Source of the DNA: Cyclina sinensis
Lineage: Eukaryota; Mollusca; Bivalvia; Venerida; Veneridae
NCBI GenBank assembly: GCA_012932295.1
Contig: JAAONU010000006.1
Span: 22,323,929-22,387,928, forward strand
DNA length: 64,000 bases
Reading direction: 5' to 3'
The position numbers and the translations under genes were made by a program. Under the pieces are notes generated by a model, which saw only the letters and a list, made by a program, of their open reading frames with translations, searched no databases and was not told the origin of the DNA. Below are positions 57,116-64,000 of this stretch, one piece after another; the stretch's first letter is position 1; the number at the start of each line of letters is the position of its first letter.

Positions 57116-58160
57116 ATCAAAAATATCTTAACACTGGACCTTGTCGTTCTTTACAAGAAGATTTTTTAAAACGTTTTTTCGCACGTTTTAAATTAAGTGA
57201 CCACTGGAGCGGGGTCAATATTGACCCCATATGCATAATTTGTGCAACTTTGGTAGAAGACCTCTAGATGAAGCTCCACGCAAAATATCTCTGCCCTAGA
57301 CCTTGTGGTTTCATAAAAGAAGATTTTCAAAGTTTTGGCTATTCAAGGAGATTTTAACTTTTAACATCTATTTTTAGCTATTGTGACCAAGATCTGCATT
57401 AAACTGGATCCACTTGAACAAACTTGATATAGTTTTATGCAAGAGGCATTCTAAGCAAGTTTAGACAATCTGGCGTAGTGGTTTCAGAGGAAATTTCCTT
57501 TGAAGTAATTGAGGACGACAGACGACAACCGACGACGGATGACGGACAGTCGTCGGTCCTAAAAGCTCACATGTGCACGATCTTGAACTAGATGTTTGTG
57601 AGTAGAAGTCATTTGAAGCAAAATAAAATATATTTTTAGCTATTTTTGGCTGCCTTTTTGTGCAATGGAGTGGAACCACTTTTACAACGTACAATTCTGT
57701 AAAATAAGGTCGAAAAAGACCTTGCTTTTTAAAACCAAAAGTCTTCTGTATATTTTTCTTTTTTTTAACTGTGTGCCTATGTGCAAATATAAATGAAATC
57801 TATTTTAGCTCTGGCAGACATTTTTTTTGCAATGGAGAGGCACCATTTGAGAAATTTATAAAGGGCTAGGTAAAGATAACTTGTAGATAATGACTTTGTT
57901 GTAAGTGAGAGATTTTATTTGATTTTTTTCTCTATTTTTAAGCTATTGGAGCCCTTATATCCATTAAATTGGTACAGTTTGAGCAATTTTAGAAAAGGAC
58001 AATCTAAGAGACATTAATGTCATGTTGGTTGAAAATGGCCTTTTGATTGTGGATGTGATGTCACTTGAAGTAAGATGTTGACGACGGACGACTGACGACG
58101 GACGCCGGACACAGAATGATCCCAATAGCTCATCATGAGCATATGCTCAGGTGAGCTTAA
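57116..58160. repeat. Related dispersed repeats ending in GACGAC tails
   Basis: Two segments end in CGACGACGG-type tracts (57508-57560 and 58078-58112). They are followed by AGCTCACATGTGCACG (57565) and by TGAGCATATGCTCAGGTGAGCT (58136-58157). The second terminus matches the one at 47533-47556. Confidence 0.65.
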
Positions 58161-58268
58161 GATGAACAATAAAATTTGTTAATATAAATAAAACCTTCCT
58201 GTAAGTTTTCATTTTCATTACTACATTTATAACATTAAAACTTAGTACATAAAATGATGGATTCAAAC

Positions 58269-58424
58269 CTTTTTGACTGTCAAATTCGACTACTGCTGAA
58301 CAGTAAAAAGTGTTCATTTGGACATTAATAACTTTTCCTTCTTTTTGAACTATTTCTGCGAATAACTTTTCAAGGCATTCCTTCCCAGTGTCTGTAGGCA
58401 CGGAAGTTACCAGTATCTTTGTTT
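58269..58424 (-). CDS. PARP14-like RRM protein, upstream exon (156 bp)
   Basis: Bounded on the minus strand by TTTTATTTTACAG (acceptor) and AAG/GTTTGA (donor), phase 1 at both ends. It reads TKILVTSVPTDTGKECLEKL, then a helix and KVINVQMN...SAVVEFDSQK, the beta1-alpha1-beta2-beta3 part of an RRM. PARP14/PARP10-type proteins use tandem RRMs of this style before macro and ART domains; those domains are not in the window, so another RRM protein is possible. Other exons would lie beyond the window or were not recognised. Confidence 0.5.
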
Positions 58425-58609
58425 CTGTAAAATAAAAGCTTTTGATTTGTTTCCATGGGAGAAAACGCATTAAATACAACATCTTTTTGCTTCTGTTCCT
58501 TTCGCTTTACGAGTTGTTGCATTTAAACTTCGCCTTTTTTGTTGTGGCCCAAAGAAGAGGCAAAGATGATGGAACACATTTACGTGATTTTTTTCAACCC
58601 TTGCACCAA

Positions 58610-58779
58610 CTTGCAGATAAGAAATAATGAGAACTTTCACTGGGAGATGACAATGCTCCCGTTGTGGTGTTTTTCACCTTTGAGCTGGGGACCTGATGAA
58701 CATAAATATAAGATCTTTCAAAAGAAGTGGTTATTGTTCATAATTTGACCTCAAGGTCAAGGTCATTCTATGGCCAAGG

Positions 58780-58845
<66 letters not shown>

Positions 58846-58900
58846 ATATTTCTAAAGGATTGTTGTTTGTGAACTAAATCAGTTGATTCAAAACAAGAAG
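58610..58900. repeat. Dispersed repeat piece with TCAAGGTCAAGGTCA
   Basis: Matches the flank and start of the 26.3-27.1 kb repeat family (GAGAACTTTCACTGGGAGATGACA, TTTGAGCTG, TTTGACCTCAAGGTCAAGGTCA). It contains the TA microsatellite. Confidence 0.6.
58782..58843. repeat. (TA)n microsatellite
   Basis: About 31 uninterrupted AT dinucleotides. Confidence 0.97.
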
Positions 58901-59029
58901 GTCATGCCCGCCCATAGTTACTCACCTGTGTCTCATTGCTCAAGTTTCAATTACAGCCGTGTTAATTCATTTTGAAATCAGGCCAGTGTTTTGTAAGCTT
59001 TAAGGTAACAAACATTTTTGCCTTAATGA

Positions 59030-60060
59030 TCTTGACCCTGATCCCCGTGAATGGTACAAGTTAATGGAATGAGCCTATAAACCAATTATATGAATTTTTA
59101 CTCAATGAATAAAGACTCTATGACAAAAAGCAGAAACATCTATCATTAGCCTCTGTGACCTTGAACTTTTAAAACTTGAGCTCAAAACTCTAAACAAGTG
59201 TCAATAAATTAAGGCTATATCAGATAAAGTGGAAAAAATATTTTTCATCACTATGATCTTGCCCTTGACCTCAGTAACCTTAAACCCCACCGTGTGGAAG
59301 AGGTATATGCAAGGTCTCTTCATTTTAAATTAAGAATACAAGTCCATACAAGAAGACTCCAAACTTTTTAAAATCTATTTTTAGCCTTGGTGATCTTGAA
59401 CTTGACTCCTGTTAAAGGGGAAGTTCATTGAAGGTGCCTATTATTAGTCAATAAAGCATGTCTCTACGACAAAAAATCGCAAAGGTCTTTCAAAAGACTC
59501 CATTATCTTGACACTGTAACTTCAAACCCTTTCCATGGGTAAAAGTACATGCATGGAACCTACATACCAAATGTCTAAGGTATTAGACAATTATTGAAAA
59601 CTCTATAGGGAGAAGTACAAAAATCTATTTTTAGCCTTGGTGACTTAGATCTTGTCTCCATTAAATGACAATGCTCATGCAAGGTGCCTTTATATCAAAT
59701 ATCTAAGATATCGGTCAATAAATAAAGGCTCTATGACGAGAAGATGGATAAATCTATTTAGCCTTGCTGACCACAAGGGTACGGCAAATTTTGACCCAAG
59801 GGCCAAGAGTTGAACAAACTAAGTAAAGGTTCAGAAGGCAATGTTACACGTCTTATATATAGATACAAGGTAGGCTCTGCGGTTTCTGACAAGAAGATTT
59901 AAAAAAAAATTACCTATGCAAGTTTTTTATAAAATCAGCTGATCCCTGGGGTGGAGTCAACTTTGCAGAATTTAGACAACTTTGGTAGAGGACCTCTAGA
60001 CCATGTTCCATGCAAAAACTCTTAGCCAAGGCCTTGTGGTTTCAGACAAGAATATTTTCC
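59030..60060. repeat. Second block of the degenerate ~130-bp repeat family
   Basis: Same phrases as 55960-57115 (for example CAAATATCTAAGATATCGGTCAATAAATAAAGGCTCTATGACGA at 59695-59740), followed by CTTGGTAGAGG / CCTTGTGGTTTCAGACAAGAA segments. No coding. Confidence 0.7.
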
Positions 60061-60867
60061 AACTTCTTTCTTTATATGCCTATATTAAATCAACTTACCG
60101 AAAGGGCAAAGCCATAAATGACCATAGGGGCATAATTTGAACAATCTTTATTGTAGTTGTGAACGACGGACAAGAACGGACGCTAACAGACGCCAGACAG
60201 CCATTGATCTTAAAAGCTAAGATAAGCACTATCTGCTCTTTTAAGCTAAAAAGTAAGAGTTTCTTCTACAATTTAACTTCAAAGTCAAGGTCATTTATAG
60301 GTCAAGGTCATAAAAATATTTAATTTTTAAGATTTTCCCGCAAAGGTTGTTGTATGCAAAAATACAAATTCTGTTCATTAAAAGAGGAGTAATGGGTAAT
60401 ATTAAATTAAGAATTTTTACAACTGGACCTTCAAGATCAAAGTCATGCGGGGGTCAAAGTCTCAAACTTCTTTCTTTATATGCCTATATTAAATCAACTT
60501 ACCCAAAAGGCAAAGCCATAAATGACCATAAGGGCATAATTTGAACAATCATTATTATAGTTGTGAACGACGGACAAGAACGGACGCTAACAGACGCCAG
60601 ACTGCCATTGATCTTAAAAGCTAAGATAAGCACTATCTGCTCTTTTAAGCTAAAAAGTAAGGGTTTCTTCTACAATTTAACTTCAAAGGCAAGGTCATTT
60701 ATAGGTCAAGGTCATAAAGATATTCAATTTTTAAGATTTTCCCGCAAAGGTTGTTGTATGCAAAAATGAACAAATTCTATTCATTAAAAGAGGAGTTATG
60801 GGTAATATTAAATTAAGAATTTTTACAACTGGACCTTCAAGATCAAAGTCATTCGGGGGTCAAAGTC
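60061..60867. repeat. Recent tandem duplication, 404-bp unit, two copies
   Basis: 60061-60464 and 60465-60867 match with roughly 95% identity over the whole unit, starting AACTTCTTTCTTTATATGCC and ending GGGGGTCAAAGTC. Each contains AACGACGGACAAGAACGGACGC and a TAGGTCAAGGTCATAAA block. Confidence 0.9.
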
Positions 60868-61065
60868 GCAAAATATTTGTCAGAAGGAACGTTTGGCCAA
60901 AAGGGGTGTTGTGTTTAAGTATTAAGTAAATCCATTTTTCACGCAATGTTAAAAGCTTTTGACAACTGGACCTTTAAGGTCAGGGTGAGTCAGGGGCCAA
61001 GGTCATATAAAAATGTCAGTTGGAACGTTTTGTCGAAATGCCGGGTGTGTCTTATCCATTTACTG
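60868..61065. repeat. Further dispersed repeat of the GGTCAAGGTCA family
   Basis: Contains TTGACAACTGGACCTTTAAGGTCA and CAAGGTCATATAAAAATGTCAG, matching the units at 26.7-27.0 kb. Confidence 0.6.
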
Positions 61066-61119
61066 ACGAGAAAGTTATAAGCATTGTCTTAAATTGTTTA
61101 AACACTAAATATAACATCT

Positions 61120-61344
61120 CTACATTAGTACAAAACATAATAAGAAGTCTGTACCTGCATCCCGAGGTCCAGGGTTCGATTCTATCCCAGCCATTAACAA
61201 CAGCAGACCAATAAAAACCAGACTCCCAATCGTCCGAAATGATCCACTGAAGTTTAGGAAAACAAACAGTGTGACGACATCAATGCCAGTAGACAATCGG
61301 AAACTGCCAATCCTGCAGCGGTACGTCTGAAGATCCACACCCAT
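61120..61344 (-). pseudogene. 5' fragment of a LINE ORF with a 2A-like motif
   Basis: The minus-strand frame from 61344 reads YRCRIGSF, then a hydrophobic stretch (LVFIGLLLLMAG) and IESNPGP (about 61165-61185), then 14 codons to a stop. Hydrophobic N-terminal segments followed by a D(V/I)ExNPGP 2A-like motif are known from CR1/L2-type non-LTR elements of marine invertebrates. Here the usual Asp is Gly (GIESNPGP), so ribosome skipping is probably lost. No endonuclease or RT follows, so the copy is truncated. Confidence 0.55.
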
Positions 61345-61659
61345 AATATATGCTGTATGACCTTGAAATGCAGTTGCAAATAGGTATCAGTTACAACTAG
61401 GTTGTCATAAGAGTGACCTCCCCCAAACATTCCACTTCGCCACAGGACTGAAGACTTTGTAAGTTAAAAGGGTCATTGCGATTTTTACACGACAGTGGAA
61501 TGAACAAACATGCTGATGATGCTATTTAATTTGATGGTATGATGTAATAGGTAGTCATAGAATACTAAGAAGGCAAATAACAGGATGGTGACATAACTAT
61601 ATTTGCATTCTATGTTTGGAAAATTATTATCCCAGATAAGTATGCCATCAACATTTTTA

Positions 61660-62225
61660 CTATTCACTGTGACCTTGACCTTTGAGCTATGGACCTGGGT
61701 CTTAAGCGTGATATTTGACAATCCTTACTTGTATATAAAAGTTATGGCCTAGACGAGGTCTATAAATTGACAAGTCACTGTGACTTTGACCTTTGAGCAA
61801 GACACTCATGTCTTGCATACGGTACACTACCTTATCTTGCTGAAAACTATGCAAAGGTATTTCAAAACCCTTCTTTGTGTAAGAAGTTATATCCCAAACA
61901 AGGTCTTACATCAATATTTTTTCAATTTGATTAGTGACTGTGACCTTGACCTTTGAGTTATAGACCTTGGTCTTACATGTGACACAGCGTCTCATAGCGT
62001 CTCATCTAAATGAAAAAATATGCCAAGGTATTTTGAAATCCTTTCATGCATGGAGAAGAAATGGCCCAGACCAGGTCTGTATTCAACATTCTTAATCTTA
62101 AGTTAGTAACTGTGGCCTTGATTTTGAGTCTTACACGCGACGCACTGTTTTATCAAGGTAAAGAAATATGCCAAGGTACCTTAAAATCCTTCCATCTATG
62201 CAAAAACTATGGCCCGGACAAGGTC
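61660..62225. repeat. Tandem repeat with GTGACCTTGACCTTTGAG, about 4 units
   Basis: The hallmark occurs at 61670, 61780 (GTGACTTTGACC), 61938 and 62110 (GTGGCCTTGATTTTGAG). Each is followed by a GTCTTAC.(C/T)GTGA segment, an ATGC.AAGGTA segment and TATGGCCCAGACAAGGTCT. Units are 110-170 bp. Confidence 0.8.
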
Positions 62226-64000
62226 TTGCTGAAAGGGTTTTTTTGTACGAATTTATCAAATATTTGAGCTGATATTCGACCATTCAAGCGATCGAATACA
62301 CACATATTTTGTCCTGACACCGAGTGCCTATGTGGTGGGGCACGCACGCGCTGTTTATGTTTGCGAAAAATTTCGGCGAGGGAAAACTCCCTCCAGCTGT
62401 TAGTTAAGAAGAAAATTTGTAAAGTTAGTCCAAAGTTCAATATGGCCCAAATAATTGACGAAGCCGTTGATGGCAAAAGTCACTGATGAAGTTGATTTTG
62501 TGTTAGATCATCATAAGTTAACAAGACATTTCAGTTGTCTAAAATGAGAACTGAACCTAACCTATCAGCTTTGATCCCGATGAATTGTTCGCCACCGCTT
62601 GAAATTTCAATCAAACCTTGCGTTTATTAGTTTTACAGTGGATGCAGAATGTCAGATTGTAACTCTGACTTGAATATATAATATATCCAACACAAATGCA
62701 TGTAAGCACACGGTACAAGATGATACTGAATACATTTTGCTGTCATTTCAGATAAAATCTTTTATTCTCTGGTTGCCTCTGCTTTTCTTGTTATAATAAC
62801 ATCTTTAAGAGCCCCATCTGTGTATTCCTTAACAACAGAAGCAAGGTGCTAAGCAAAGAAGGCATTTGTTTGCAGTTCTAAAGATATCAGTAGAACAATG
62901 ATATCACCTAGAAACAGAAACTTTTGTAAGTCGCTAAGCTGATGAAAAACCCAATGCAAAAATATAAAATTTATTACGAACGACAATAAATACCACTAGT
63001 CACAACTGTCCCCCTCATTTGCACAATATCTGCGCACTAATCTTTGAAAGGACTGTTTTCGTATCGGCTATCGTTCTAATTTAATTCGTATAAAAACATG
63101 AACTGGTATATATACATGAATACATCAGGTTTTAGGCCTCCTCAATTTGAATCTTACACGTGATTACTTGAGTGATCATATCAGAGAAATTATCATTTTG
63201 TGTAAGTATCTTACTCTCTTTACTCATAATTTGTATGACATATCTAAACCATTTACTAATATGTGGACCTAGCCTGTTCTGATTAATAGCTTATCACCTG
63301 ACAACTGATTTTTAGACTGACCCTGTTCTCTTTTCACCAATAGTTATTGACTTTACTACCATTACAACCTTCTTTTGCACAATTTGTACTTACAATTCGA
63401 AATTTATTATTATTAAATGCACTTTTCAGTTTAGATTTGTTGATGTTATCAATTAAACTGTGGAATAATATATAAACAGACTAAGTCTTTGGCAAAATTT
63501 AACCATCATAGCGACATATTTAGAAACCTGCACAATGACTGAATTCAGTCAAGTAAACAATTTCTAGTATTTAAGATTTTGCATTGTTCAAATTTAAGAT
63601 AAATCTGTTCATTTTATACAACAAACTGACAGAACATTAAGTTAAATCGAATTTCATATCGTGCCTGAATTCCGGCAGTCACTATCAAGTTGCTTTCTTC
63701 AACAACTTCGCTCCACGAAAACGATCAACTGTTGTTCATTTTGTTATCTGACCAAATTCAGTCAGGCGGTTGGAAATGCTTGTTCGAAAGGGAGACAAAC
63801 GGAGAAAACTGTATTGCTCAAATTGACCGAATTCAGTCATGGCATAACGTTTTATCTTATTCAACAATATTTTAGACATAAAGAATTAAACCTTTATACA
63901 GCTCGCTTTGTCAAAGGTATTTTCTGTAATTCATATTAATTATGAATCATTATGTAACAACACCTCCTGGATTAGTCTAGCAGCGGCATCATCTTACATC
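62226..64000. other. Intergenic, no gene established
   Basis: A less AT-rich patch at 62280-62470 has short frames on both strands and could hold a first exon, but no donor or family supports it. The frame at 63661-63939 has no recognisable domain. A cluster of palindromic 16-mers is listed separately. Confidence 0.45.
63536..63839. repeat. Three palindromic TGAC(T/C)(G/A)AATTCAGTCA elements
   Basis: 63536-63551 is a perfect 16-bp palindrome, TGACTGAATTCAGTCA. 63749-63764 (TGACCAAATTCAGTCA) and 63824-63839 (TGACCGAATTCAGTCA) differ by one or two bases. A looser relative, CCTGAATTC..GCAGTCA, is at 63664-63682. All have the TGAC...GTCA form of a dimeric binding site. Confidence 0.7.

Noticed and set aside
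61155..61185. tRNA or tRNA-derived SINE, because GGTTCGATTC matches the tRNA B box
   Set aside because: No A box or cloverleaf lies upstream. The match is the reverse complement of the codons for the ESNP part of the 2A-like motif.
62207..62476. 89-codon minus-strand frame as a first exon
   Set aside because: No recognisable domain and no convincing donor site.

Overview
The window is eukaryotic nuclear DNA. It is AT-rich, has splice-site-bounded exons and is dominated by transposable elements and dispersed repeats. The mix suggests an invertebrate, most likely a bivalve mollusc: a VLIG-type very large GTPase, a PARP14-like RRM cassette, Ngaro and DIRS tyrosine-recombinase retrotransposons, repeat families ending in GGAC-type microsatellites, and repeats rich in TGACCTTGACC. 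The organism call is inference; no species marker is present.

Layout. Bases 1-242 hold the end of an acidic low-complexity reading frame. Bases 268-13197 are one 12.9-kb satellite array of about 187 copies of a 69-bp unit; each unit carries a long imperfect hairpin and is open in frame on both strands. Bases 13.2-21.1 kb are mostly non-coding with diverged duplications. Bases 21174-25991 (minus) hold the only long intact gene, a VLIG/GVIN-like giant GTPase in one large exon. Bases 26.1-29.2 kb are old repeats. Bases 29.2-32.77 kb are a decayed DIRS-like element. Bases 33270-41337 are a Ngaro-type element with complete A1...B1-A2-B2 split direct repeats and SGNH-hydrolase, gag, RT/RNase H and tyrosine-recombinase regions, all broken. 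Bases 41.3-47.9 kb are repeats, including a 746-bp MITE-like element (43714-44459). Bases 47.9-50.16 kb are a Ty3/gypsy pol fragment that abuts an antisense APE-type LINE fragment (50.16-51.87 kb). A dead mariner lies at 53.3-54.18 kb. Two exons of a PARP14-like RRM gene lie on the minus strand at 54835-54966 and 58269-58424. The rest is tandem and dispersed repeats, a LINE 5' fragment with a 2A-like motif (61.1-61.3 kb) and intergenic sequence.

Function. The two probable host genes, the VLIG-like GTPase and the PARP14-like RRM protein, belong to families linked to interferon or innate immunity in vertebrates. They are about 29 kb apart on the same strand. Everything else is mobile or satellite DNA, and every transposon coding region seen is disrupted.
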